This document shows positions 1-6,983 of a stretch of 19,701 bases of DNA, in pieces. Both the position numbers and the translations under genes were made by a program. A model generated the notes under the pieces. It was not told where the DNA came from. It saw only the letters and a program-made list of their open reading frames with translations, and made no database searches. Origin of the DNA: Nanobdellota archaeon (GTDB lineage Archaea; Nanobdellota; Nanobdellia; Parvarchaeales; Parvarchaeaceae); the NCBI GenBank assembly GCA_021818665.1, contig JAKATQ010000015.1, positions 1 to 19,701 of the forward strand, read 5' to 3'. Within the stretch, counting starts at the first letter, position 1; each line of letters opens with the position of its first letter.

Positions 1-1565
1 TTATAGTTTTTTATAATTATTATGTTGCGAAAAACGATTGTACGCGTTGTTAAAAGCAAGATTAATGAGGGAGTCGCGTCTATTCTAAAAGAATTAGACT
101 TAAATCTAAGAATCAAGCCTAGATTTGAATATTCTTTTGAAGCACTCGTAAAATCATTTATTCTAAAAGAAACCAAACAAATTAAGTCAAATCGCGCACT
201 TGCTAATTATATCCGGAATCGACAAGAAGATGCAATTTCTTTGGGTTTTCTTAAAGACGGAAACAACAATATAAAAACTCCGAATAGAAGGACCTTTGAT
301 TATTTTATACGAAACCATCTAGATGTACCGACTAAAGAGGTAATCGAGTTCGTTTCCACAACAATAAGAGAAACTGCAGAAAAGTTTGGGTTAGAATTAA
401 AGATAGATAATGCTGAGAGGAATTCAAACAAATCAATAATTCTAACAAATTACCAGTATCAAAAAGAACAAAGATTAATGGAACTCGCGAATAAGGTAAA
501 ACAATTGGTTTCACCACATATCGGAATAAGAACAAAAGCAAACGCCAAGTACACAAAGAATGATATTTTAGACGTTTTGGTTCATGCGGCTATAGAGCAT
601 GCGTTTACGAACAGCGGGGCGCAGTCCTACAAAAATCTCATTGGTAAGGGCCCTGCGTCGAATACGATACTTTACAGGTTAAACAAAGAGAATTTAAAAG
701 AAATACAAGAAGGATTTATAGCTGCTTGCGACAGGATGTTGAGAGAGGCACTAAAAAGAAAGGTATTGAAAGGGCGCAAGTTCGATGTCGCAATAGACAC
801 GACATTTTTACACTTCTACGGAAAGGAGCACCCGAATATGGTCTGGTCGAAAGAGGATCGCGGGACAAACAAGTACTTCGGTTTTATAACATTGGATATC
901 GTTGAAGGCGGAAGCAGATTCGTAGTTTACGCTTTGCCAGTGTTCTCTGGCCAGAAACAAAGCGACCTGGTAAAAGAGCTAATCGACCATACGAAGAAAT
1001 TCATAAGGATAAATAACCTTTACGCCGATCGAGGATTCGCCAACGCGGACATGTTCAGGCTCTTGGATGAAGAAAACGTGAATTATCTTATACCATTGCC
1101 AGACGATAGGGGAATCAAGGCGTTGATCAACACTGTAAAACCACCATTTGTAGTGAAGGATTATGTCAGGGGCGGTTACAAGATACCTTACGTTGTTTTA
1201 GTCGAAGGGACAAAAGGACTTATGAAATTGGCGACCAACAAGAAAATAGACCGTTCTGATATAGGTTTACTGAATAGGCTGCCGAAGATGTACAGTAAGC
1301 GTTGGGGTATCGAAACGGGTTATCGCGTCAAGAAAAAAGAAGGACTGGTAAGGACAACGTCAAGAAACTACAAAATAAGGTACTTTTACTTCATGTTCTC
1401 GGTTCTGCTTTACAATATCTGGATACTTACGTCCTTACTCGTAGCTTTGAACCTAGACGCAGACGATATAAAGAAGTGTATGATTACGTTCAAATTTTTA
1501 TTAAAAAATCTATATAATTCACACCCTTCTTGATGCAACGGTCTAAATTTTAGATGAATCATCTA
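1..1565 (+). mobile_element. Insertion sequence, IS4 superfamily, left end not in window
   Basis: This stretch holds one intact transposase gene and is clearly richer in A/T than the genes to its right. The left terminal repeat must lie before position 1, so I could not pair the ends. A perfect 7+1+7 palindrome at 1551-1565 (tagatga-a-tcatcta) lies just after the gene and is followed by T-rich sequence. It could be the right end of the element or a transcript terminator. The right boundary given here is therefore a guess, and no target-site duplication could be checked. Confidence 0.6.
22..1533 (+). CDS. Transposase, DDE type, IS4 superfamily (ISH3-like)
   Basis: The 503-aa product looks like a full-length DDE transposase that would cut and paste its own element. 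The RNase H-like core shows the three expected acids: D259 in the context AIDTT, D336 in YADRGF, and E431. E431 lies inside a perfect IS4-family signature Y-x2-R-x3-E-x6-K (Y424, R427, E431, K438). After it comes an aromatic segment with YFYFMFSVLLYNIW, typical of the C-terminal end of this superfamily. The frame is open throughout, so the copy may be active. The ATG at 22 lies only 21 nt into the window and a slightly longer protein cannot be excluded. Assignment to the archaeal ISH3 group is from overall appearance only; membership of the IS4 superfamily is well supported by the motif. Confidence 0.9.
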   Translation: MLRKTIVRVVKSKINEGVASILKELDLNLRIKPRFEYSFEALVKSFILKETKQIKSNRALANYIRNRQEDAISLGFLKDGNNNIKTPNRRTFDYFIRNHLDVPTKEVIEFVSTTIRETAEKFGLELKIDNAERNSNKSIILTNYQYQKEQRLMELANKVKQLVSPHIGIRTKANAKYTKNDILDVLVHAAIEHAFTNSGAQSYKNLIGKGPASNTILYRLNKENLKEIQEGFIAACDRMLREALKRKVLKGRKFDVAIDTTFLHFYGKEHPNMVWSKEDRGTNKYFGFITLDIVEGGSRFVVYALPVFSGQKQSDLVKELIDHTKKFIRINNLYADRGFANADMFRLLDEENVNYLIPLPDDRGIKALINTVKPPFVVKDYVRGGYKIPYVVLVEGTKGLMKLATNKKIDRSDIGLLNRLPKMYSKRWGIETGYRVKKKEGLVRTTSRNYKIRYFYFMFSVLLYNIWILTSLLVALNLDADDIKKCMITFKFLLKNLYNSHPS

Positions 1566-1764
1566 GAAAGTTTTATTTTAATCATCGTAATTTTTTACTA
1601 ATTTAAACGATGTAACTAGTTGTTAAGCTACAACAATTAAATCCTTTGTATAATTGAATTAGAATAATAGTAAACTCTTAACTTCCTATAAGTAATTCGA
1701 AGTTACTTTGCCAACTACTGTGTCACAGTAAAAGCTTTTAAACGCGTCTTTCCTTAATAACCTC
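1534..1764. other. AT-rich gap between the transposase and the 5S rRNA
   Basis: No credible coding frame is present. The stretch holds the palindrome 1551-1565, a small inverted repeat gttgt/acaac at 1619-1634, and the promoter of the 5S rRNA near its right end. The inverted repeats might mark the right end of the insertion sequence. Confidence 0.6.
1731..1743 (+). promoter_or_regulatory. TATA box of the 5S rRNA gene
   Basis: The string gcttttaaac, preceded by purines (possible BRE), is centred about 27 nt before the 5S 5' end at 1765, the usual archaeal spacing between TATA box and start of transcription. This suggests the 5S RNA is transcribed alone. Confidence 0.6.
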
Positions 1765-1878
1765 TGATAGCGTCCATAGGCCGACGGCAAATCCCGTTCC
1801 CATTTCGAACACGGAAGATAATCGTCGGTGCGTCTTATGAGTATTTCGTAACAGAGAGAAAGTAAGTTGATGCTATCA
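1765..1878 (+). rRNA. rrf: 5S ribosomal RNA
   Basis: The ends tgatagc (1765-1771) and gctatca (1872-1878) are perfectly complementary and form helix I, giving a 114-nt RNA. Inside lies the hallmark stretch with cccgttcccatttcgaac followed by acggaag, which matches the conserved helix III/loop region of 5S rRNA. It has its own TATA box, and six T's follow at once. No 16S or 23S sequence lies within the window, so the gene stands alone rather than in an rrn operon, as in a number of archaea. The exact ends are set by the helix I pairing and could be off by one or two bases. Confidence 0.92.
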
Positions 1879-1879
1879 C

Positions 1880-1885
1880 TTTTTT
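1880..1885 (+). terminator. T-run terminator after 5S rRNA
   Basis: Six T's begin two bases after the helix I end of the 5S RNA. Oligo-T alone is a usual termination signal for archaeal RNA polymerase. Confidence 0.55.
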
Positions 1886-1907
1886 ATACCGCCATCCCGG
1901 CAGTCGG

Positions 1908-2567
1908 TTACTTATATCCCGCGTCTTTCCCCTTTAAACGCGCCGATATAGCGCGAAGGTAACCGTGCGGGTGCAGCGTGCCTTTCATAATGTCATAAAA
2001 ATGGGCGCAGTGGCCGTCCTCGACGTCGAAGCACGGGTGCGGGTTCATGTAAAGATACCTGTGCAGGTTTTCGTGTATTATGTTCTTGGCATTGATGGCC
2101 CATCTGCTGAGGAATATTTTGTCGTCGCTCTCTGAGTACAGCGTCGATATGCCGGACATAAAACCGCCGATCCTGTCGACTATTATATAATTGTGTGTCT
2201 TGCTGAGCCTCAGTACTCGTTCCACGTCGCCGTCAGACAGCCACGCGCAAAGCATGGCGCTCGCGGCTCCGTCGTCCTTTATCGGGTTGCCGTTGTTAGC
2301 GTCATTGTAAATGAAATAATTTCGAAAGTACTCCCGCCAGGCGTTCGACTTGTCGCCAGTTTTCATGATAGCCGCCGCCTTTTTTAGCTCAATGTCGAGT
2401 TTACCATACAGCCGCTTCTCATTCTCAGCAGCTTTCTCCTTAGAACGGCGCCGCAGGTGCTCAAAAATATAGTCGGAAAAGCGCGGCCCATCGTCGGTAC
2501 CGGAAGACGATGATGCGTCTCGCCCGCGTTTGCGGCTTTTAGATAAGATAAGGTCCAAGATGCCCAT
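1908..2567 (-). CDS. Unrecognised cytosolic protein with HExxH motif (possible zinc metalloprotease)
   Basis: I do not recognise this 219-aa family. There is no signal peptide or membrane segment. The first 50 residues are charged and low in complexity (Lys/Arg/Ser/Asp), then comes a mostly helical region. At 165-169 the sequence reads HENLH, a zinc-protease HExxH motif, followed by a tail rich in possible metal ligands: H177, C179, E183, D184, H186, C187, H189 and D192, then IMKG. The HExxH plus a downstream acidic or histidine ligand is what gluzincins, metzincins and SprT-like proteins share, but the spacing fits none of them exactly. HExxH occurs by chance in many proteins, so protease activity is a hypothesis. 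It runs convergent to the 5S rRNA and divergent from rpsM. The ATG at 2567 is the only plausible start before the conserved part. Confidence 0.75.
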   Translation of the reverse strand: MGILDLILSKSRKRGRDASSSSGTDDGPRFSDYIFEHLRRRSKEKAAENEKRLYGKLDIELKKAAAIMKTGDKSNAWREYFRNYFIYNDANNGNPIKDDGAASAMLCAWLSDGDVERVLRLSKTHNYIIVDRIGGFMSGISTLYSESDDKIFLSRWAINAKNIIHENLHRYLYMNPHPCFDVEDGHCAHFYDIMKGTLHPHGYLRAISARLKGKDAGYK

Positions 2568-2597
2568 ATCCCTTTTATACTCCGATTAGACTGAAAT

Positions 2598-2618
2598 ATG
2601 CATATAAGCTTTAAATAG
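2598..2618. promoter_or_regulatory. Divergent promoter region, HExxH gene / rpsM operon
   Basis: The interval 2568-2646 separates divergent genes. On the + strand gctttaaata (2608-2617) is centred about 34 nt before the rpsM ATG. On the - strand the overlapping tttaaagcttatat lies about 38 nt before the ATG of the HExxH gene. Another TATA-like string at 2571-2580 is too close to that ATG to drive a leadered or leaderless start. Confidence 0.5.
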
Positions 2619-2646
2619 TCTTATAGTATCAATATTTAAATTCGAT

Positions 2647-3201
2647 ATGCATATCAACAAACCCCCGCAAAAAACGGAGAAACCGGCCATAAAGCAGGAG
2701 ATAGGACCGGAAAGAAAGATCGTAAGGATCGCCGATACGGACCTAGACGGCAGCGAGAAACTCAGCGATTCCCTCAGGAAGATATACGGTATAAGCTTCG
2801 CCTACGCCAGCGGCATAATAAACGTGATGGGAATCCAGGGCAGCACGAAGCTGCAGGACCTGGATAACGCAGCCCTCGAAAAGCTAAAGGACGTACTATT
2901 CAATCCGCAGAAGTACGGGATGCCACGCTGGCTTTATAACTGGCGCAGGGACCAGGCCACTGGCTCTGACAAGCACATACTCGGCAACGAGCTAAAGTCG
3001 AAATTGACGCTCCACATACAGATGATAAAGAACAGCAGATCATACAGAGGATACAGGCACTCGTTCAACTACAAGCTCAGAGGACAACGCGTGAAATCCA
3101 GAGGAGCCAACTTCAAAGGCCGCATCGGCACGTCCCTTGGCGTGACCAAGAAGACCGCCGTCCAGCAGACCGCCCAGGCCGGCGCGGAGACTAAGAAGTA
3201 A
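2647..3201 (+). CDS. rpsM: 30S ribosomal protein S13
   Basis: S13 sits in the head of the small subunit and touches the large subunit and tRNAs. The 184-aa product carries the family core: an IRI/VRIADTDLDG opening strand, a helix-two-turn-helix region around KIYGISFAYASGI, and the diagnostic basic tail YRGYRHSFNYKLRGQRVKS followed by GVTKK. It is longer than many archaeal S13 proteins (about 150 aa), with about 20 extra residues at the N-terminus rich in Lys, Pro and Gln, and an Ala/Gln/Thr-rich C-terminus. It is first in an operon with rpsD, rpsK and rpoD, the conserved archaeal order; rpsD starts 2 nt after its stop codon. A TATA box about 34 nt upstream leaves a leader of only about 10 nt. 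Confidence 0.97.
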   Translation: MHINKPPQKTEKPAIKQEIGPERKIVRIADTDLDGSEKLSDSLRKIYGISFAYASGIINVMGIQGSTKLQDLDNAALEKLKDVLFNPQKYGMPRWLYNWRRDQATGSDKHILGNELKSKLTLHIQMIKNSRSYRGYRHSFNYKLRGQRVKSRGANFKGRIGTSLGVTKKTAVQQTAQAGAETKK

Positions 3202-3203
3202 CC

Positions 3204-3734
3204 ATGGGAACCGCTAAAAAGCAGTCAAAGAAGTACAAGCCACCACTGAGGACGTGGGACAAGACTAGGATACAGAGAGACGCGCAGCTTAGAAAGTCTT
3301 ACGGCTTCAAGAACAAGAAAGAACTCTGGAAAGTCGAATCTGACCTGAGGAACATAAGAAAGCGCGCTCGGGATTTTGTAGGCCTGAAAGCGCTGAATCT
3401 GGGCCAGCAGGAGGAGCAGGAATTCATAAGGAAACTTTTTTCCATGGGGCTTGTGAAGGAGCACGCCACAGTGGATGACGTGCTTGAACTCACTATCGAG
3501 AACCTTATGGACAGGAGACTACAGTCGTTCGTCTTTAAGATGGGTCTTGCCAAGAGCATACGAGAGGCTAGACAGCTTATAACCCATAGACACATACTCG
3601 TCAATGACCGGGTAATAGACACTCCGTCACATCTCATTACGACAGAAGAAGAAAAAAAGATAGAGTACGTTTCGAAGTCGCCGCTGGCTTCGGAGCAGCA
3701 CCCCGTAAGGGTGAGGATGAGGAAGTCAGAGTGA
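3204..3734 (+). CDS. rpsD: 30S ribosomal protein S4
   Basis: S4 is a primary binder of 16S rRNA and nucleates small-subunit assembly. The 176-aa protein has the archaeal N-terminus (KKYKPPLRTWDKTRI), a helical middle, and the S4 RNA-binding fold at about 103-150 with MDRRLQSFVFKMGLAKSIREARQLI, then HRHILVNDRVIDTPSHLI. The archaeal zinc-binding cysteines seen in some bacterial S4 proteins are absent, as expected. It is the second gene of the rpsM-rpsD-rpsK-rpoD operon, 2 nt behind rpsM and 4 nt before rpsK. Confidence 0.97.
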   Translation: MGTAKKQSKKYKPPLRTWDKTRIQRDAQLRKSYGFKNKKELWKVESDLRNIRKRARDFVGLKALNLGQQEEQEFIRKLFSMGLVKEHATVDDVLELTIENLMDRRLQSFVFKMGLAKSIREARQLITHRHILVNDRVIDTPSHLITTEEEKKIEYVSKSPLASEQHPVRVRMRKSE

Positions 3735-3738
3735 TTGC

Positions 3739-4125
3739 ATGGAAAGGAAGACCGGAGTAATACACATCTATGCGACGGCCAACAATACAATAATACACGC
3801 TACGGACATCAGCAACGCGCATACCTTCTCGATGCACAGTGGTGGAGCCCAAGTGAAAGCTGACAGGCTCGGTTCGTCGCCTAGAGCCGCAATGGACGCC
3901 GCAAAGAGGGTAGCAGAAGAGATGGTCGCTAAGGGCGTTGGGGCAGCACACGTCAAGATACGGGCAGCCGGCGGGATAAAGTCGAAGACGGTAGGTCCTG
4001 GAGCGAGGCCTGCGGTAAAAGCACTCGAGCGGGCGGGGATCCACGTACTGAGCGTTGAAAACGTAACGCCAGTTCCTCATGACGGCTGCAAGAGGAAGGG
4101 CGGAAGAAAAGGAAGGAGGATGTAG
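3739..4125 (+). CDS. rpsK: 30S ribosomal protein S11
   Basis: S11 lines the platform of the small subunit near the mRNA exit. All 128 residues fit the archaeal family: a short N-terminus leading into GVIHIYATANNTIIHATDIS, the glycine-rich SGGAQVKADRLGSSPRAAMDAA, and the C-terminus with GARPAVKALERAGI, then VTPVPHDGCKRKGGRKGRR. The stop codon directly touches the ATG of rpoD, and a GGAGG string inside its last codons can serve as ribosome binding site for rpoD, so the two are probably translationally coupled. Confidence 0.97.
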   Translation: MERKTGVIHIYATANNTIIHATDISNAHTFSMHSGGAQVKADRLGSSPRAAMDAAKRVAEEMVAKGVGAAHVKIRAAGGIKSKTVGPGARPAVKALERAGIHVLSVENVTPVPHDGCKRKGGRKGRRM

Positions 4126-4875
4126 ATGGAAGCTCAGATGCTAAAACAAGAGGGCGACGCAGTCGAGATGCTTTTGACTGGATTTGCACCCGCACTCGTT
4201 AATGCCATAAGAAGGACGATAATAAACAACGTGTACACGATAGCGATAGACGACGTGACTATATACAAGAACACCAGCTCTATGTATGATGAAGTCCTCG
4301 CCTCAAGACTCGGCCTCCTGCCGATAAAAACGCTGTCGTCCTTAAATAAAGGGGAGAAAAGTTTCACGTTCAAGCTCAAGGAAACGGGACCTAAGGCCGT
4401 CCACGCATCAGACCTTATTTGCGAGGACGAGGACGTCAAGCCGGTCTACGGAGACATGCTAATAATAAACCTAAGAGAAGGAGAAGCGATAGAACTAGAA
4501 GCGAAAGCCGTCTTTGGAAACGGACAGGACCACACGAAGTTCACACCGGCCCACGTGTTCTACCATTTCTATCCGGTCATAGACATAAAAAAGGGCGAAG
4601 TAAAGGGCGCGCAAAAGATAGCCTCATTGTGTCCAGTAGATATACTCGATGGCAACGGCAACAAGTTAACTGTAAAGAAAGGAAAGTTGCCAGAATGCAT
4701 ACTGTGCAAGGCATGCGAGGACTATGCCGGTTCGGACGTGATAAAGATATCGTCCGATACGGACAGGATAGTGATGAACGTAGAAAGCTGGAACCAGCTA
4801 GAAACCAAAGAGATACTCAAAGAAGCAATATCGGCCCTTGAGACAGAAGTCAAAGAGATAGCGAAGAAAGTGTGA
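4126..4875 (+). CDS. rpoD: DNA-directed RNA polymerase subunit D
   Basis: This is the archaeal counterpart of bacterial alpha and eukaryotic Rpb3/AC40. It pairs with subunit L to start polymerase assembly. The 249-aa product shows the alpha motif GFAPALVNAIRRTIINNV near residue 20, then TSSMYDEVLASRLGLLPI, the DLICEDEDVKPVYGDM segment, and the HAKFTPAH-like string HTKFTPAHVFYHFYPVI. The ferredoxin-like domain keeps four cysteines: C169 in a CP context and C191-x2-C194-x2-C197. In some archaea such a set binds an Fe-S cluster that stabilises the subunit; whether this one does is inference. It closes the ribosomal operon. The genes normally following (L18e, L13, S9) are absent here. Confidence 0.96.
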   Translation: MEAQMLKQEGDAVEMLLTGFAPALVNAIRRTIINNVYTIAIDDVTIYKNTSSMYDEVLASRLGLLPIKTLSSLNKGEKSFTFKLKETGPKAVHASDLICEDEDVKPVYGDMLIINLREGEAIELEAKAVFGNGQDHTKFTPAHVFYHFYPVIDIKKGEVKGAQKIASLCPVDILDGNGNKLTVKKGKLPECILCKACEDYAGSDVIKISSDTDRIVMNVESWNQLETKEILKEAISALETEVKEIAKKV

Positions 4876-4880
4876 GAAAA

Positions 4881-4890
4881 AGCTTTTAAC
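4881..4890 (+). promoter_or_regulatory. TATA box for the membrane protein at 4913
   Basis: The string agcttttaac is centred 27 nt before the ATG at 4913, so the mRNA would be leaderless. It separates this gene from the ribosomal operon. Confidence 0.5.
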
Positions 4891-4912
4891 CCTTCGGCGG
4901 TAATGTTTAAGT

Positions 4913-5416
4913 ATGCCCGCCAAGAACAGATACCCTACTAGATATGCGTATGTCACTTCGGTGGTCTTTCTCGTCTTGGTGTTCGCGCTGGTCGTAGCCG
5001 CCACCGTGATAGCCACGTTCTACGCTACCGGCATATTAGGACTAAACAATTCCAGCGTTGCCGGTAGACCGGTCTCGATAGTGCAGACCGTCTGCGATAC
5101 GTCCGGCGTTTTCTTCACGCTGTCTAACAACCTTGACCAGGTCGTGTCCGTTTCAGAAGCAGTGTTCGAGAGCCAGATAGGCAACTTCACGTTGTATCCG
5201 TACGGCAGCATAACCGGCTCTCCGAGCATACCTGCCGATGGCCGGGCAGTGTTCTACTCGTCTGCTTACAAATGCACGGGTCCCGATAATCTTGTGAATG
5301 CGCCGCTCTTCTTGCGCTATAATTCGTCGGTGACGCAGACTTATTACAATCCGGCGAACCAGTTTTGGGATGCGGTGACAAGCCAGACGATATCCAGCAC
5401 GGTAAGAATCCAATAG
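4913..5416 (+). CDS. Unrecognised single-pass membrane protein with extracellular domain
   Basis: The 167-aa product has a short basic N-terminus (KNRYPTRY), one long hydrophobic helix at about 14-38, and then a hydrophilic beta-rich domain with no further membrane segment. The domain carries N-x-S/T sequons (for example NNSS, NFT, NSS) and two cysteines, C61 and C121, that could form a disulphide. That fits a protein anchored in the membrane and facing outside. I do not recognise the family. It has its own TATA box and so probably does not belong to the rpoD operon. It ends 10 nt from the convergent aIF1A gene. Confidence 0.85.
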   Translation: MPAKNRYPTRYAYVTSVVFLVLVFALVVAATVIATFYATGILGLNNSSVAGRPVSIVQTVCDTSGVFFTLSNNLDQVVSVSEAVFESQIGNFTLYPYGSITGSPSIPADGRAVFYSSAYKCTGPDNLVNAPLFLRYNSSVTQTYYNPANQFWDAVTSQTISSTVRIQ

Positions 5417-5426
5417 TACGTGAGCC

Positions 5427-5720
5427 CTACTGTATAAGACCTTCTTTTAGGATTCCTTTGCTTCTTAGGTCTCCCCAGGAGTTCTTGTCGTATTTGTACA
5501 GCACATCGCCTTTCTTCTCGTGCTCTACGACCCATGGTTTGATTATGACGAGGTCGCCCTCACCGACCCACAGGTACCTGCTTAGGCTGCCCTTTATCTG
5601 GCAAAGTCTTATCTTGCCGTCCGAGCACTTCACGTACATCCTGCCGAAGCCGAGGAGCTGGGTAACATATCCAAGAAGTTCGTCCTTCTTGGGGTATCTA
5701 AAGATAGGTGCTTCAGTCAT
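5427..5720 (-). CDS. eif1a: Translation initiation factor 1A (aIF1A)
   Basis: aIF1A binds the A site of the small subunit and helps start-codon selection. The 97-aa product is one OB fold with family signatures in order: RYPKKDELLGYVTQLLG, MYVKCSDGKIRLCQIKG, LWVGEGDLVIIKPWVV, then KKGDVLYKYDKN and a short C-terminal LRSKG. The length is normal for archaea. It is divergent from the two-helix membrane protein gene and has its own TATA box about 26 nt before the ATG, so a leaderless mRNA is likely. Confidence 0.95.
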   Translation of the reverse strand: MTEAPIFRYPKKDELLGYVTQLLGFGRMYVKCSDGKIRLCQIKGSLSRYLWVGEGDLVIIKPWVVEHEKKGDVLYKYDKNSWGDLRSKGILKEGLIQ

Positions 5721-5740
5721 GGACTAATTATCGCGGCCGG

Positions 5741-5760
5741 CTTTATTAAAGCTTTAAATA
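5741..5760. promoter_or_regulatory. Back-to-back TATA boxes, aIF1A and 5783 gene
   Basis: On the + strand gctttaaata (5751-5760) is centred 27 nt before the ATG at 5783. On the - strand ctttaataaag (5741-5751) is centred about 26 nt before the aIF1A ATG at 5720. The two boxes are adjacent, so the promoters may compete for TBP. Confidence 0.55.
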
Positions 5761-5782
5761 AAAACTCCTTTATTTTATACAG

Positions 5783-6271
5783 ATGAGCACAAAACTTGCC
5801 GACATCCTCGATGAGACGGGGGCGATACGCTCAATGGACTATTTTGGGCTGAGCAAGAACGGATGGGAGAAATACGGAAGGCTCCAGAAAATGCACGATC
5901 ACCTATCGTCAAAGATGCACGAATACGAAGACAAGGCATCGTTAGTGTTTAGTGCCAGCTTAGTGAGCGGCGTCCTCCCGCTTGTTACGACGATATTACT
6001 GGCAGCGGAGGACCAAATAGTAGCGGCCGCCGGCATCGTCTGCAGTTTTTTATCCATCACGTTCTATACGAACTACCATTACTCGAAAAAGGCCTTAGAC
6101 TATAGAAAGGCACACGACAAGGTCCTTTTCACCAAATGGGACGCGTATGAAAAGATAGACGAAGTAGAACTGCCAGAACTCGCCCTGGCCGCGATCCACG
6201 AAAAAGATCCGGCGATAAACGAACTTTTAAAGGCAAGGTTTCAGGGCGGCGTAAAGATGGATGCCTGTTAA
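5783..6271 (+). CDS. Unrecognised two-helix membrane protein
   Basis: The 162-aa product has a soluble helical N-terminus (about 1-50), two membrane helices at about 53-74 and 79-97 joined by a very short loop (EDQ), and a charged helical C-terminus. The short loop puts both ends on the same side, most likely the cytosol. This layout resembles SLATT-type 2TM proteins, which often act with nucleotide-sensing partners in defence, but I see no SMODS, SLOG or other partner nearby and no diagnostic residues. The resemblance is therefore of topology only. It is transcribed from its own TATA box and ends 2 nt from the convergent DUF424 gene. Confidence 0.85.
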   Translation: MSTKLADILDETGAIRSMDYFGLSKNGWEKYGRLQKMHDHLSSKMHEYEDKASLVFSASLVSGVLPLVTTILLAAEDQIVAAAGIVCSFLSITFYTNYHYSKKALDYRKAHDKVLFTKWDAYEKIDEVELPELALAAIHEKDPAINELLKARFQGGVKMDAC

Positions 6272-6273
6272 TA

Positions 6274-6585
6274 TCACACGGAATATATCTGCGCGTGTTT
6301 TATCCCGGCTATTGTTATTACGCTCCTTTCGTCTATCAGTTTTTCCTTTATGGCCAAGTCGACTATATCGTTGCCGATCAAGTTTACGTTGTCCGTGTGC
6401 TTTATGAACTGCAATACGTCCTCTATGCGGAATTCTTGCTCCCCGTAGAACACTTTAGATATGGTTATCTCCAAATTCTTCTTCTTGTCCTCTAGAGTCC
6501 TGCCCAAAAGGTCGTAGTCGCTGACCGCCACTACCTTGCTGCCACCGTAGTTCTTGTGCACCTTCATCGCGAAGCGCGCGGTCAT
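6274..6585 (-). CDS. DUF424 domain protein
   Basis: The 103-aa product fits the small archaeal DUF424 family: MKVHKNYGGSKVVAVSDYDL opens it, LLGRTLEDKKKNLEITISKVFYG is the core, and VNLIGNDIVDLAIKEKLIDE and IAGIKHAQIYSV close it. The function of the family is not firmly established. The start was set at 6585 because its ATG overlaps the aIF2-beta stop as ATGA and because the conserved region begins there. An open extension up to 6690 is only a shadow frame of aIF2-beta. Being translationally coupled to aIF2-beta suggests a role linked to translation. Confidence 0.9.
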   Translation of the reverse strand: MTARFAMKVHKNYGGSKVVAVSDYDLLGRTLEDKKKNLEITISKVFYGEQEFRIEDVLQFIKHTDNVNLIGNDIVDLAIKEKLIDERSVITIAGIKHAQIYSV

Positions 6586-6983
6586 TTTATCCTGCCGACC
6601 GGGTACTCTGCGCCGCAGGCAAGGCATTTTATCACCGTGTTGTTGTCTATCTTTAGCATCTGCGTGTCCGGAGACCCGTCCTGCTTGCATATCACGTATT
6701 CCTTTATGTAGTTGTTTATCTTTTCAAGTACGATCCTGCGTGAAAAACGGCCACCGATGGTTATCTTGCCGCTTTCATCGACCTGTCCGGGCGCCGTGAG
6801 CTCGTGCATGAGATACTTTGCTATGTGCACCACCGGCCGATTTATGTATTTGGCGAGCTCCTCGGCGTTTATGACGGTCTTCTGCCCCACCTGGCCGACG
6901 TCCGGCTCCGGCGGCATGAAGCGCTCTCCCTTACCCCCCTTTTTCTCCTTTAAGACCTTTTCGAGCATCTCGTCGTATTCCAT
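6582..6983 (-). CDS. eif2b: Translation initiation factor 2 beta subunit (aIF2-beta)
   Basis: aIF2-beta is part of the aIF2 trimer that delivers initiator tRNA to the small subunit. The 133-aa product shows the expected order: an N-terminal helix (EYDEMLEKVL), RFMPPEPDVGQVGQKTVI, the alpha-beta core with RPVVHIAKYLMHELTAPG, then IGGRFSRRIVLEKINNYIKEYV and the zinc ribbon. The ribbon normally has C-x2-C...C-x2-C. Here it reads C99-K-Q-D102 and C120-L-A-C123, so the second ligand cysteine is aspartate; the PDT that follows is kept. The gene overlaps the upstream OB-fold gene as TGATG and the downstream DUF424 gene as ATGA. Confidence 0.95.
   Translation of the reverse strand: MEYDEMLEKVLKEKKGGKGERFMPPEPDVGQVGQKTVINAEELAKYINRPVVHIAKYLMHELTAPGQVDESGKITIGGRFSRRIVLEKINNYIKEYVICKQDGSPDTQMLKIDNNTVIKCLACGAEYPVGRIK

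Noticed and set aside
3299..4080. Long minus-strand open frames opposite rpsD and rpsK (163 and 147 codons)
   Set aside because: They lie fully antisense to certain ribosomal genes and have Ser/Arg/Cys-rich shadow composition without any motif.
6586..6690. N-terminal extension of the DUF424 frame
   Set aside because: It is an out-of-frame reading of the aIF2-beta zinc ribbon; the conserved DUF424 start fits the ATGA overlap at 6585.
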